From contig NZ_CYTW01000001.1 in assembly GCF_001458215.1 (NCBI RefSeq), positions 496,001 through 560,000 on the forward strand: 64,000 bases of DNA, read 5' to 3'. The notes below the pieces were generated by a model. It saw only the letters and a program-made list of their open reading frames with translations, had not been told where the DNA came from and did no database searches. Positions 1 through 9,800 of this stretch are shown here, in pieces; position 1 is the first letter of the stretch; every line of letters begins with the position of its first letter. Position numbers and translations under genes: made by a program. Source of the DNA: Shimia thalassica (GTDB lineage Bacteria; Pseudomonadota; Alphaproteobacteria; Rhodobacterales; Rhodobacteraceae).

Positions 1-307
1 TATTCAGCCGTTTTCGGGACAGGTCGAATTGGCTGCGCAGATTTTGCGCTCCGGCACCTTGGGTGTATCCAACCTTGGTTGCAATCACGAGACGCGCCCG
101 ATGGGGGGCGGCGAGACGTCCCAAAATGGTTTCTGACGCGCCATCCGTATAGACGTGGGCGGTATCAAAATGCGTGATCCCAGAAGCCAGACAGGCCTCG
201 AACATCTCTTGCGAGGCTGTTTCGTCTGCTTTGCCGCCGAATTGCATCGTGCCAAAGGCAAAGCGGCCTATCGGGGTTCCATCGGAGCTTGAAAGAGTCT
301 GTTTCAT
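1..307 (-). CDS. Aldo/keto reductase, N-terminal part (runs off the left edge)
   Basis: The first 102 residues of an NAD(P)H-dependent aldo/keto reductase, a cytoplasmic TIM-barrel oxidoreductase acting on carbonyl substrates. The frame opens with an ATG at 305-307 and stays open to base 1, so the C-terminal two thirds are missing only because the window ends. Visible family marks are the first strand with GRFAFGTMQFGG, the active-site Asp and Tyr in FDTAHVYTDGASE, and the catalytic Lys in VIATKVG. The substrate cannot be told from this part. It lies upstream of a VOC gene on the same strand, separated by a hairpin terminator, so the two need not be co-transcribed. Confidence 0.85.
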   Translation of the reverse strand, partial: MKQTLSSSDGTPIGRFAFGTMQFGGKADETASQEMFEACLASGITHFDTAHVYTDGASETILGRLAAPHRARLVIATKVGYTQGAGAQNLRSQFDLSRKRLN

Positions 308-363
308 GGTGTGACGTTGCCACGACTTGAAACAAGGGAAAAGGAAATTGTGCGCCCCAAATG

Positions 364-399
364 CAAAACGGGGGCATCAATCCTGACGCCCCGATTTTT
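364..399 (-). terminator. Rho-independent terminator after the VOC gene
   Basis: An 8-bp stem (371-378 with 385-392, one G-T pair) with a 6-nt loop. It is followed on the minus strand by TTTTGC and on the plus strand by a T run at 394-398. It sits about 60 bp past the stop of the VOC gene and could work in both directions. Confidence 0.6.
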
Positions 400-460
400 C
401 GTTGCTATGACTATGTTTAGGCGCTGGGTTTGGGCCATTCCTGCCCACCGGCGCGATGCA

Positions 461-1042
461 TCAATAGGGATGACGTGGGCCGCGATCCTCGGACAGTGAC
501 TCTTGCGTCTCAAGAAACAGCTGCTCAATCGCATCGGCCAGATGTTTTTCCTGAATGTTATAATCGCCGCTTTCCAAACGGTGGCGGTGGGCGCGTATCA
601 TCACATCGGCATGGGTGCAGCCCGTAGGTGGCTCGAACTTGTAATAGGCAAGTTCAATCAACAGCCCCATCGGGTCTTTGAAATAAAGCGAATTCATGAA
701 GCCGCGATCCCGTACGCCAGAATGCCGTATGCCACGCGCGTCGAGCCTTTCTTCGGCAAGATGGAAGCTCGCCAAAGAAACGTTGAACGCCAGATGATGC
801 ACGCATCCGGGCTCGGTTGGCGTGCGACGGGGATCTGCGGTGCGGTTTTCGTCGGTAAACACAGTGATCAAACGCCCGTCACCGGGATCGAAATACAGGT
901 GCCCTTCGTTCGGGTTATCCAGATTTGGCTGGTCAAAAACGAACGGCATGCCCAGCACGCCTTCCCAGAAATCAATAGATGTCTGTCGGTCGGCACCGGT
1001 CAGCGTGATGTGATGAACGCCCTGCACTTGAATCTTACGCAT
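461..1042 (-). CDS. VOC family (glyoxalase/ring-cleaving dioxygenase fold) protein
   Basis: A 193-residue protein of the vicinal-oxygen-chelate superfamily, whose members bind a divalent metal and act on glyoxal adducts, catechols or antibiotics. It begins MRKIQVQGVHHITLTGADRQ, with the metal-type His in VHHITL, shows the paired beta-alpha-beta-beta-beta modules (second His in CVHHLAFNV), and carries a C-terminal metal-type Glu in GLLIELAYYKF. The start has a good ribosome site (GGAGATAAAAC before ATG). The last 50 residues extend beyond a minimal two-module protein. The substrate is not predictable. The gene stands 59 bp after the DUF502 gene on the same strand. Confidence 0.8.
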   Translation of the reverse strand: MRKIQVQGVHHITLTGADRQTSIDFWEGVLGMPFVFDQPNLDNPNEGHLYFDPGDGRLITVFTDENRTADPRRTPTEPGCVHHLAFNVSLASFHLAEERLDARGIRHSGVRDRGFMNSLYFKDPMGLLIELAYYKFEPPTGCTHADVMIRAHRHRLESGDYNIQEKHLADAIEQLFLETQESLSEDRGPRHPY

Positions 1043-1101
1043 GTTTTATCTCCCCAACGGGGCTGAAGATAGCATGTTCACGGAAAGTGGCAAAGCAACG
1101 G

Positions 1102-1713
1102 TTAGGTGTCGGTGGGCGGGTTTCTGTCCTGTTGAACCTTGCTGATTTCGGCACCGACACCGCGACCAAAGAAGCTAAGCATCTCGAGAACCTTATGCGG
1201 CGCCAGTTTGATCTGTTGAACATCGTCCGGCCGAAAGGCCGCTGCAATACCGGTTTGCGGGTTTGGAACATCCGGCAGAAAGACCATGATGTTGTGTTCA
1301 TCAATGCGTTCGACTTCAAACCCGATGCGGGCCATGTCCCCCTGGCGCACGATCACGACCTTGAGATCGCCCATGGAGGTGTCCTGCTGGATGGTGCCGC
1401 TCAGGATCCCTTTGATGATGGCGTACCCCGGCACGCGGTCACGCAGGAAAGAATCCAGCGCCTCGATCCGCGTTCTGATCGAGCCGACATAGGCCAGCAA
1501 CCCGATAAGAAAAATGAACAACACTAACGCCAGCAGCGTCAGAACATTGAGCAATATCACCCCTAGCAAGGTTTCAATGTCCAATGCCTCGATGATGGGT
1601 GACATGACCTGTCGAAGCGTTCCGAAAATCTTGACCAAAGCGAACAGAAAGAAAAAAACGGGAATCATCAAAAGAATGCCGGTTACGAGCGTCTTGACGA
1701 TAAAGGATTTCAT
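1102..1713 (-). CDS. DUF502 family membrane protein
   Basis: A 203-residue inner-membrane protein of unknown function in the DUF502 family. Two strong membrane segments are visible, at about residues 5-28 (LVTGILLMIPVFFFLFAL) and 55-80 (VLLNVLTLLALVLFIFLIG), followed by a soluble domain with the typical VPGYAIIKGILSGT motif and a FLPDVPNPQTG stretch. The frame is open upstream for 66 more codons, but the ATG at 1711-1713 has an AGGAGAG site at the right distance and gives the usual family length. It lies downstream of the nucleoside importer operon, past that operon's terminator. Confidence 0.8.
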   Translation of the reverse strand: MKSFIVKTLVTGILLMIPVFFFLFALVKIFGTLRQVMSPIIEALDIETLLGVILLNVLTLLALVLFIFLIGLLAYVGSIRTRIEALDSFLRDRVPGYAIIKGILSGTIQQDTSMGDLKVVIVRQGDMARIGFEVERIDEHNIMVFLPDVPNPQTGIAAAFRPDDVQQIKLAPHKVLEMLSFFGRGVGAEISKVQQDRNPPTDT

Positions 1714-1823
1714 GGGCTCTCCTGCGATGTGGGTGCGATGCTTAAATGTCAGAGCCCGCAGTACCACCCTAGCCCGTGTCATCTCGTGACGTAAACCTTG
1801 ATGACGGTTTCCTTGCCCCACAA

Positions 1824-1851
1824 GAAAAAGACCCGCCGGAAGGGGCGGGCC
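1824..1851 (-). terminator. Rho-independent terminator of the BMP-type importer operon
   Basis: Perfect CCCGCC/GGCGGG stem (832-837 and 844-849 of the 1000 block) with a CTTTTTCTT run on the minus strand. It lies 25 bp after the stop of the substrate-binding protein gene, the last gene of the importer operon. Confidence 0.85.
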
Positions 1852-1876
1852 TTTCGTTCGTTCATTGAAACTTGGA

Positions 1877-2959
1877 TCAGTTAGGGATTTCTGCGTCGAG
1901 ACCTTCGACATAGAAGTTCATACCGGCCAGACCGTCGTCACCAAAGTCCGCGGCAGTTTCACCCGCAGCCAACCATGCCGAGCCGTCCTGCTTGTTAATT
2001 GGACCTGTGAATGCGTGGTATTCACCCGATGCCAGCGCGTCACGAAGAGCTTCTGCTTCGGCTTTTACGTCCGCAGGAACCGCATCCGAAATTTCGCCGA
2101 TGCCAACCATGCCAGCGCCGATGCCGTCCCATGTCGAGACTGATGCCCAAGTGCCATCCATGACAGCTTTGGTACGGGCGACATAGTAGGGGCCCCAATC
2201 GTCAATGATCGAAGAAACGCGTGGGAAAGGTGCATATTCGCCCATGTCAGAAGCCTGACCAAAGGTGACAACGTTGCCGGCAGCCTGAGCCGCAGCCTGA
2301 GGCGCGGTCGAGTCTGTGTGCTGCAGGATCACGTCTGCGCCTTGCTCGATCAAAGCTTTGGCAGCGTCAGCTTCTTTCGCAGGATCAAACCATGTGTAAG
2401 CCCAAACGATCTTGAACTGGACGTCGGGGTTCACTTTCTTGGCATGGAGATACGCCGAGTTGATGCCACGGATAACTTCAGGGATCGGGAAGGATGCGAT
2501 GTAACCAATGGTGTTGGTTTTGGTCATCTTGCCAGCGATGTGTCCCTGTACGGCGCGACCTTCGTAAAAGCGTGCCGAATAAACCGAAACGTTTTCAGCT
2601 TGCTTGTAACCAGTGGCGTGCTCGAACTTCACCTTTGGGAATTTCTTTGCAACGTTGATGGTCTGATCCATGTAGCCAAACGATGTGGTAAAGATCAGGT
2701 CAGCACCGTCCAGCGCCATCTGTGTCATCACGCGTTCTGCGTCCGGGCCCTCTGGCACCGATTCCACATAAACGGTTTCAACCTTGTCACCGAAAGCTTC
2801 GACAACAGCCTTGCGGCCCTGGTCGTGCTCATAGGTCCAGCCGCCGTCACCCACGGGGCCGACATAGACAAAGCCTACTTTGGTTTTGTCTGCGGCCATG
2901 GCAGTGGTCGCCAGACCCAGCGCCACAGCGGCGCTTGTCAGAAGTTTGGTCAGTTTCAT
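1877..2959 (-). CDS. BMP family ABC transporter substrate-binding protein (purine nucleoside type)
   Basis: A 360-residue periplasmic binding protein of the Bmp/Med family, which captures purine nucleosides for ABC import. It has a clear Sec signal peptide (MKLTKLLTSAAVALGLATTAMA, cleavage near residue 22), then the family start KVGFVYVGPVGDGGW, TTSFGYMD near residue 90, and the GADVILQHTDSTAP hinge segment near residue 205. It is the last gene of a four-gene minus-strand operon (ATPase, two permeases, binding protein), 39 bp after the second permease and closed by a terminator. Nucleosides are the family's usual ligand; the exact substrate is inferred. Confidence 0.9.
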   Translation of the reverse strand: MKLTKLLTSAAVALGLATTAMAADKTKVGFVYVGPVGDGGWTYEHDQGRKAVVEAFGDKVETVYVESVPEGPDAERVMTQMALDGADLIFTTSFGYMDQTINVAKKFPKVKFEHATGYKQAENVSVYSARFYEGRAVQGHIAGKMTKTNTIGYIASFPIPEVIRGINSAYLHAKKVNPDVQFKIVWAYTWFDPAKEADAAKALIEQGADVILQHTDSTAPQAAAQAAGNVVTFGQASDMGEYAPFPRVSSIIDDWGPYYVARTKAVMDGTWASVSTWDGIGAGMVGIGEISDAVPADVKAEAEALRDALASGEYHAFTGPINKQDGSAWLAAGETAADFGDDGLAGMNFYVEGLDAEIPN

Positions 2960-2998
2960 TCGGGTAGTCCCCCTGTTGGTTTGAATTTTAACACCCCG

Positions 2999-3919
2999 TC
3001 AGTGCGAGGCATGGAATGCGCGGCCAAGCGAGGCGGGTGCACCGCTCTTGTCGGCCGACATAATAACCAGAACCAGAATGGTTATCAGATATGGCGACAT
3101 TGCCAAGTACTCGACCGGAATTGCGACTCCGGCGGCTTGCAAGTTCAACTGCAAAACGTTGATCCCACCAAAGAGATACGCGCCCAGCAACGCACGCCAG
3201 GGCTTCCAACTTGCAAATACGACAAGAGCCAAGGCAATCCAGCCGATACCGGCGGTCATGCCTTCGGTCCATTGCGGCACACGGATCAGGCTGATGTAAG
3301 CGCCGCCGATACCGGCACAGGCGCCACCGAACATAATGGCCAGCACGCGAACTCGCACGACGTTATAGCCCAAGGCATGTGCCGCATCGTGGTTTTCACC
3401 AACCGCCCGCAAGACCAGCCCACCACGCGCGTATTTGAGCCAAGCCCAAACAGCAGCCGTCAACCCCAACCCGAAATAGAGGATCGGATCGTGGCTGAAC
3501 AGGATTGGACCGACTACGGGCAAATCGCTAAGTACGGGGATATCAAGACGGGCCATCGCAGGGGGTCGCACGCCAACATAGCTTTGCCCCATCAACGCCG
3601 AGAGCCCCAGCCCGAACAACGTCAGCGCCAACCCGGAAGCGACCTGATTGGCCAATGCAAACTGGGTCAGAAACGCAAACAGCAATGACAGCAAGGCACC
3701 GCAAAGCGCTGCGGCGATCACACCCAGGAACGGAGACGTGGTCTCGACCGATATCGCAAAGCCAGCGATGGCGCCGACGATCATCATGCCCTCGACCCCG
3801 AGGTTCAAAACGCCCGCGCGTTCGACAACAAGTTCCCCAATGGCCGCCAGCAACAACGGAGTCGCCGCTACCATAAGAGATGCGATCAGCAGAACAGGAT
3901 TAATTGCAGACAGATCCAT
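2999..3919 (-). CDS. ABC transporter permease, nucleoside type (second subunit)
   Basis: A 306-residue integral membrane permease of the BPD_transp_2 family with about eight to nine hydrophobic segments, starting AINPVLLIASLMVAATPLLLA. It carries the family mark GVLNLGVEGMMIVGA near residue 38 and GGACAGIGGAYISL near residue 200. It should pair with the longer upstream permease to form the channel of the BMP importer. Its ATG overlaps the TAA of the upstream gene by one base (TAATG), which indicates translational coupling. Confidence 0.88.
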   Translation of the reverse strand: MDLSAINPVLLIASLMVAATPLLLAAIGELVVERAGVLNLGVEGMMIVGAIAGFAISVETTSPFLGVIAAALCGALLSLLFAFLTQFALANQVASGLALTLFGLGLSALMGQSYVGVRPPAMARLDIPVLSDLPVVGPILFSHDPILYFGLGLTAAVWAWLKYARGGLVLRAVGENHDAAHALGYNVVRVRVLAIMFGGACAGIGGAYISLIRVPQWTEGMTAGIGWIALALVVFASWKPWRALLGAYLFGGINVLQLNLQAAGVAIPVEYLAMSPYLITILVLVIMSADKSGAPASLGRAFHASH

Positions 3920-4998
3920 TATGCTGCTCCCTGAATGGCGAATTTAACACGGTAATTGGTCAGAAGATCCAGTGCCAGAAGGAAGAACAACAGCATCCCC
4001 TGGAACACCTGGATGGCGGCCGCGGGTAGTTGAAGTTGCGACTCTGCAATGTCACCGCCGATATAGGTCAGCGCCATCAACAACCCCGCCAGCAAAATGC
4101 CCACCGGATGCAACCGGCCCAAAAACGCCACGATGATTGCGGTGAACCCGTATCCGGCGGCAAAGTCGATGTTGACCTGACCAGAGGGCCCCGAGACTTC
4201 AAACAGGCCCGCCAACCCGGCCAGCGCCCCCGATGTGCCCAGACAAAACAGGATCAGACGCGTCGGGTTCACCCCGGCAAACCGTGCCGCGCGCGGCGCT
4301 TCGCCTGAAAGACGAATATTAAAGCCAAGGATATGCTTGTTCAGCAGAATATAGGCCAGAATGACCGCAATCATTGCGGCTGCAACACCCCAGTGCAAAC
4401 CGTAATCGGCAGCAATCCAGCTGGTCGCAGACTCCCAGTCGGCGATATTACGCGAGCCCGGAAATCCAAACCCTTCAGGGTTCTTCAGCAATCCCAAAGA
4501 CATTTTTGCCAACAATTGGTCGGCCACATATACCAGCATCAAAGACACCAGAATTTCATTGGTGCCGAATTTGACTTTCAACAAGGCGGGGATCATCCCC
4601 CAGGCCCATCCACCCAAAGCCCCGGCAATCACCATGAATGGGAAAAGAAAAACACTGTCCGACGGATAAAAGGCCAGCCCAGCACCGGCACCGCAAAGCG
4701 CGCCGATGATGTACTGGCCTTCGGCGCCGATGTTCCAGATGCCTGCGCGAAACCCCAAGGACAGACCGATCGCGATCAGGATCAACGGGGCGCCCTTCAC
4801 CAACAATTGAGGTCGATAGTAAAACGCATATTCCCCAAACAGCGGATCCCAGAAAATCGTGCGGATGGCTTCAAACGGGTTCTTGCCCAACGCGGCAAAC
4901 AACAACCCTCCGGCAATCATTGTCACCACAACAGCGATCAGCGGGGTCGAGAGCGAAAGCGCGCGCGACGGCTGTGGCCTTTTTTCAAGTCTCAACAT
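3919..4998 (-). CDS. ABC transporter permease, nucleoside type (first subunit)
   Basis: A 359-residue permease with about nine to ten membrane segments. It carries the family motif GIWNIGAEGQYIIGALCGA near residue 100 and FGTNEILVSLMLVYVADQL near residue 155, typical of the larger of the two permeases in BMP-type nucleoside importers. The ATG at 4996-4998 is preferred over a GTG three codons upstream because GGGGAG lies 8 nt before it. A degenerate intergenic repeat (5008-5061) separates it from the ATPase gene within the operon. Confidence 0.87.
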   Translation of the reverse strand: MLRLEKRPQPSRALSLSTPLIAVVVTMIAGGLLFAALGKNPFEAIRTIFWDPLFGEYAFYYRPQLLVKGAPLILIAIGLSLGFRAGIWNIGAEGQYIIGALCGAGAGLAFYPSDSVFLFPFMVIAGALGGWAWGMIPALLKVKFGTNEILVSLMLVYVADQLLAKMSLGLLKNPEGFGFPGSRNIADWESATSWIAADYGLHWGVAAAMIAVILAYILLNKHILGFNIRLSGEAPRAARFAGVNPTRLILFCLGTSGALAGLAGLFEVSGPSGQVNIDFAAGYGFTAIIVAFLGRLHPVGILLAGLLMALTYIGGDIAESQLQLPAAAIQVFQGMLLFFLLALDLLTNYRVKFAIQGAA

Positions 4999-5007
4999 GA
5001 CGGGCAC

Positions 5008-5061
5008 TCCCCAGATCTTTCAGTGTTCTTGAAATACTCCCGCCAGAGGCGTCCCGCAGTC
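5008..5061. repeat. Degenerate Roseobacter-type intergenic element inside the importer operon
   Basis: The minus strand holds GGGAGTATTTCAAGAACACT, whose TATTTCAAG core recurs before the MaoC gene (57541-57568). A related GGGATATTTT core lies near 59900. All three copies sit in gaps between genes. The relationship is judged by eye from short cores and may be partly chance. Confidence 0.4.
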
Positions 5062-6579
5062 TCATACATGCGCATCCTCCAGATCATGAGCACCTCCCAT
5101 CATCAAACCGATCTCATCAACAGTCAGGCCAACTGCAGGACGAATTTCACTCAACCGTCCTTCGTTCAGCGCGCCAAAGTGGTCAGAGATTTCCATCAAC
5201 TCGTCCAGATCTTGCGAAATCACGACAAGAGCGGCGCCGTTTGCTGCAAGGTCCAGAAGTGACTGGCGGATAGATGCGGCCGCGGCGGCGTCAACGCCCC
5301 ATGTTGGCTGGTTCACAACAAGAACTTCAGGGTCTTGCAGAACCTCGCGGCCAATGACGAACTTTTGCAAATTGCCCCCTGACAAGGATCTTGCCGCGCT
5401 CGCGGGCCCCGGTGTCCGCACGTCAAAAGCCGAAATGATTTTTTCAGCAAACGAAATGGTCTCGGACCAGTTCACAAAATTGTTCTTGATCAACTTCTGT
5501 CGAATGGCACCGGTCAAAAGCGCATTTTCAGTAAGGCTCATATCCGGTGCTGCGGCATGTCCCAAGCGTTCTTCAGGTGCGGCAAGGATGCCAAGTTCAC
5601 GACGTTCGTTTGGCCCCATGTGGCCCACCGCTTTGCCTTTCACGACAACCGCCTGTGACTCGGTTTTGGCTTCTCCGGACAGGGCCGCCAGCAGTTCGTC
5701 CTGACCGTTTCCGGCAACGCCGCCAAGGCCCAGAATTTCGCCAGCCTGTACCTCAAAAGAGATGTCCTTGAGGCGCGTTCCAAAAGGGTTCGAAGAAGAC
5801 AGCGACAGGTTTTTGACTTCCAGAACAACCTCTCCGCCTTCGTTGGCGGTGCGTGTCGGGGTGTGCAGGGTATCGCCCACCATCATTTCTGCCATTTCGC
5901 GCGCTGTGGTTTCTGCGGGAATACAGGTGCCCACGTTTTTGCCCAGCCGCAGAATCGTTGCATGATCACACAAGGTGCGAATTTCTTCGAGTTTGTGAGA
6001 AATATAGAGGATCGACGTCCCTTCGGCCTTTAGCTTGTTCAGTGTCTTGAACAGAATTTCGACCTCTTGCGGGGTCAGAACCGACGTGGGCTCGTCCATA
6101 ATCAGCAGTTTGGGGTCCTGCAAAAGACACCGGATGATTTCAACGCGCTGGCGTTCGCCTGCCGAAAGGTCGCCTACCGTGCGATCCGGATCCAGAGGCA
6201 GACCATAGTTTTCGGACACATCGCGAATCCGCGTCGCAAGATCCCGCATCGGGGGCGGATTTTCCATACCCAAGGCCACGTTCTCGGCGACGCTGAGCGC
6301 ATCAAACAGCGAGAAATGTTGGAACACCATGGCGACGCCGGTTGCGCGGGCCACACGGGGTTCTGAGGGGGCAAAGGCCCCGCCTTTCCATGCCATCGTG
6401 CCCGAGTCGGGTTTCACGAGACCGTAGATCATTTTGACCAAGGTTGATTTGCCTGCGCCGTTCTCGCCAAGAAGCGCGTGAACTTCGCCTTCCTGGATTT
6501 CGAACGAGACGGTGTCGTTGGCCACCACACCTGGATAGGCCTTGGTCAGGCCGGAAATGCTGAGCAACGTCCCTGTCAT
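5062..6579 (-). CDS. ABC transporter ATP-binding protein with two ATPase domains (nucleoside importer)
   Basis: A 505-residue ATPase with two fused ABC cassettes, the RbsA-like layout that drives BMP-type nucleoside import. The first cassette has Walker A GENGAGKST near residue 40, signature LSAGERQRVEI and Walker B LLIMDEPTSVL. The second has a degenerate Walker A (GGVAGNGQDEL, no GKS/T), signature LSGGNLQKFVIGRE and VLVVNQPTWGVD, as is usual for this family, where one site is weakened. The frame opens 12 codons further upstream, but the ATG at 6577-6579 has AAGGA about 11 nt before it and no ribosome site marks the longer start. First gene of the operon, divergent from dnaE. Confidence 0.9.
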   Translation of the reverse strand: MTGTLLSISGLTKAYPGVVANDTVSFEIQEGEVHALLGENGAGKSTLVKMIYGLVKPDSGTMAWKGGAFAPSEPRVARATGVAMVFQHFSLFDALSVAENVALGMENPPPMRDLATRIRDVSENYGLPLDPDRTVGDLSAGERQRVEIIRCLLQDPKLLIMDEPTSVLTPQEVEILFKTLNKLKAEGTSILYISHKLEEIRTLCDHATILRLGKNVGTCIPAETTAREMAEMMVGDTLHTPTRTANEGGEVVLEVKNLSLSSSNPFGTRLKDISFEVQAGEILGLGGVAGNGQDELLAALSGEAKTESQAVVVKGKAVGHMGPNERRELGILAAPEERLGHAAAPDMSLTENALLTGAIRQKLIKNNFVNWSETISFAEKIISAFDVRTPGPASAARSLSGGNLQKFVIGREVLQDPEVLVVNQPTWGVDAAAAASIRQSLLDLAANGAALVVISQDLDELMEISDHFGALNEGRLSEIRPAVGLTVDEIGLMMGGAHDLEDAHV

Positions 6580-6690
6580 TAGCGCTGTTGTCCTTATTGG
6601 GGCTTCGGCATGCAAACCGGAATGCCCATTGATTAAGCGTTGCCACCCTAGGTAGCGGTTGGGCCTTCAGGCAAGTGCTACTTACCAAGC

Positions 6691-6706
6691 ATCATGGCGT
6701 CATGAT
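6691..6706. promoter_or_regulatory. Palindrome ATCATG-GCGT-CATGAT upstream of the nucleoside importer operon
   Basis: A perfect 6+6 inverted repeat with a 4-bp spacer, about 115 bp before the importer's first start codon and 195 bp before dnaE. The spacing suits a repressor operator for the importer. No specific regulator can be named; inference only. Confidence 0.3.
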
Positions 6707-6899
6707 TGGTTATGCTGAAAAACAAGGCGGGTGCAAGCTCCTGAAATGCTAAGATATTCATCCGAACGGACCTGTGTGGTCTTCAGCTTTCATTTGAAAG
6801 ACCCAAAGGGGTTCCCTTGAAAAGTTGATTATTCTTTGGGCAGTATATCAGTTAACGATCGCCATTCCAAACCGGACGGGGCTGGGATAGCTTGTGATC

Positions 6900-9800
6900 A
6901 TGAGCAGCACACCCCGATTCATTCATCTCCGTGTCCACACCGAATACTCGCTTCTTGAGGGGGCGGTTCGGCTTAAGAAACTGTTTGGCATGTGCAGCGA
7001 TGCCAATATGCCGGCGGTCGCAATCACCGACACCAACAGCCTGTTCGCGGCGCTCGAATTTTCGGTTGCCGGGCAGGGCGCGGGGGTGCAGCCCATTGTT
7101 GGCATGCAAGTCGATCTCACCTTGCCGCATAACGACCCTTCGGGGCGCACGCAGCCCCCGAAACCAGCCCCAATCGTGCTGCTTGCCCAGCGGGAAGAGG
7201 GGTACGAGAACCTGATGAAGCTGACGTCGTGCCTCTATGTGGGCAAGGGCGGGCAGTTGCCGCAGGTCACAATGGAAGAGCTCGCAGAGCATTCCGAGGG
7301 TTTGATCTGTCTCACTGGCGGACCCGACGGCCCGATGGGGCGTATACTGCGCAATGGCCAGCGACCTGTCGCCGAGGCCATGATGCGTCAGTTCAAGGAT
7401 ATCTTTGACGATCGACTTTATGTGGAATTGCAACGCCATCCGGGCGAAGGCGGGCAACCCGAAGCGGAACGCTTGACCGAACGTCCTTTTGTCGAGATGG
7501 CTTACGCGATGGATATTCCGCTGGTTGCGACCAACGATGTCTATTTTCCAAAAACAGAAATGTACGAGGCGCACGACGCCCTTATTTGCATTGCAGAAGG
7601 CGCGTATGTGGACCAGCAGGACGGACGTCGCCGCCTGACGCCTCAGCACTATTTCAAATCGCAAGAAGAGATGATCACCCTTTTTGCCGATCTGCCGGAA
7701 GCGATTAAAAATACGATTGAAATCGCACAGCGATGTGCCTTTGCCACCTATCGGCGTGATCCCATTCTGCCAAAGTTTGCAGATGACGAGGTTGCCGAGT
7801 TGCGCCGTATTGCCAACGAAGGCTTGCAAGCCCGCCTTGCCGTGATCCCCCATGCGGTCAGCGTCGAAGAGTATCAGGAACGGCTTGATTTCGAGTTGGG
7901 CATCATCGAAGGCATGGGGTTCCCCGGTTACTTCCTGATCGTTGCCGACTTTATCCAATGGGGCAAAGATCAGGGTATCCCTGTCGGGCCGGGCCGTGGG
8001 TCGGGTGCGGGAAGCCTTGTGGCCTATGCGTTGACGATCACCGACCTTGATCCGCTGCGATACTCGTTGCTGTTCGAACGGTTCCTGAACCCCGAACGGG
8101 TTTCCATGCCCGATTTCGATATCGACTTTTGCATGGACCGCCGTGAAGAGGTCATCAAATACGTTCAGGAAAAATATGGGCGCGACAAGGTCGGACAGAT
8201 CATTACCTTTGGTGGCCTGCTGTCAAAGGCGGCGGTGCGCGACATCGGACGTGTACTGCAAATGCCCTACGGGCAGGTTGACCGCCTGTCAAAGCTGATA
8301 CCGGTCGAAGGCGTCAAACCGATGTCTATCGTTGACGCGCTCAAGGAAGAACCGCGTCTGCGGGAAGAGGCCCGCAACGAAGAGGTGGTCGCACGCCTTC
8401 TGGAATACGGCCAGCAGGTCGAAGGCCTCTTGCGCTCGGCGGGTACCCACGCTGCGGGGGTCGTGATCGGTGATCGCCCGCTGGATGCGCTGGTACCGCT
8501 GTATCAGGATCCCAAATCCGACATGCCTGCCACCCAGTTCAATATGAAGTGGGTTGAACAGGCCGGTCTGGTCAAGTTCGACTTTCTGGGCCTGAAAACC
8601 CTGACCGTGATCCAGAATGCGATCGAGCAAATCCACAGCACGGGCCGCCCGTTGCATGTCGCCGCCGATGGTACGCAGCTTTATGAACCTGCCGAGGGGG
8701 CAGAGAACCAGATCAACGCCATCCCGCTGGATGACGAGCCCACCTACAAACTATACTCGGATGCGAAAACCGTCGCTGTGTTTCAGGTGGAATCCACCGG
8801 CATGATGGATGCGCTCAAGCGCATGAAGCCAACCTGTATCGAGGACATCGTGGCGCTTGTGGCGCTGTACCGTCCCGGTCCGATGGAAAACATTCCGACC
8901 TATTGCGAGGTCAAGAACGGCCTTAAGGAAATCGAATCTGTTCATCCGTTGATCGACCACATCCTTGAAGAAACCCAAGGCATCATTGTGTATCAGGAAC
9001 AGGTGATGCAGATCGCACAGGTGATGGCCAACTACACGCTTGGCGGCGCCGACCTGTTGCGTCGTGCGATGGGTAAAAAGATCAAAGAGGCGATGGACGC
9101 CGAACGTCCAAAATTCGAAAAAGGGGCGGGCGAAAACGGCGTTCCGGCCAAGAAGGCCTCGGAAGTGTTCGACCTTCTCGAAAAATTCGCCAACTACGGC
9201 TTTAACAAATCGCATGCGGCGGCCTATGCGGTTGTGTCCTATCAAACCGCATGGCTCAAGGCGAACCACCCTGTCGAGTTTATGGCCGGTGTGATGAACT
9301 GCGATATCCACCTCACAGACAAGCTGGCGATCTATTTCGAGGAAGTGAAGAAAAAGCTGGCACTGCCCTATGTGCCGCCCTGCGTGAACCGGTCGGATGC
9401 GACCTTCAAAGTGGTGGATGGTGCGCTGGTCTATGGGCTGGGTGCGCTTAAAAACGTCGGTGTTGAAGCCATGCATCTGGTTACCAACGGGCGCAAAGTG
9501 GACGGCGTGGAAAAACCATTTGCAACGCTCTATGACGTGGCGCGGCGGGTTGATCTGAAACGTGTGGGGAAACGTCCCCTCGAGATGATGGCGCGTGCCG
9601 GTGCGTTTGATCAACTGGACAGCAACCGTCGCCGCGTGATGGAGAGCCTCGACTCGCTGGTGGGGTATTCTGCCGCCATTCACGAACAAAAGAACTCCAA
9701 TCAGGTGTCCCTGTTTGGTGAAGCTGGTGATGATTTGCCAGAGCCGCGGTTGTCTCCTGTGGGGGATTGGTTGCCGGCAGAGCGCCTTGACGAAGAAGCG

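Noticed and set aside
2318..3688. A 456-codon frame opposite the BMP and permease genes
   Set aside because: It spans two real genes and their gap on the other strand and has no protein-like features.
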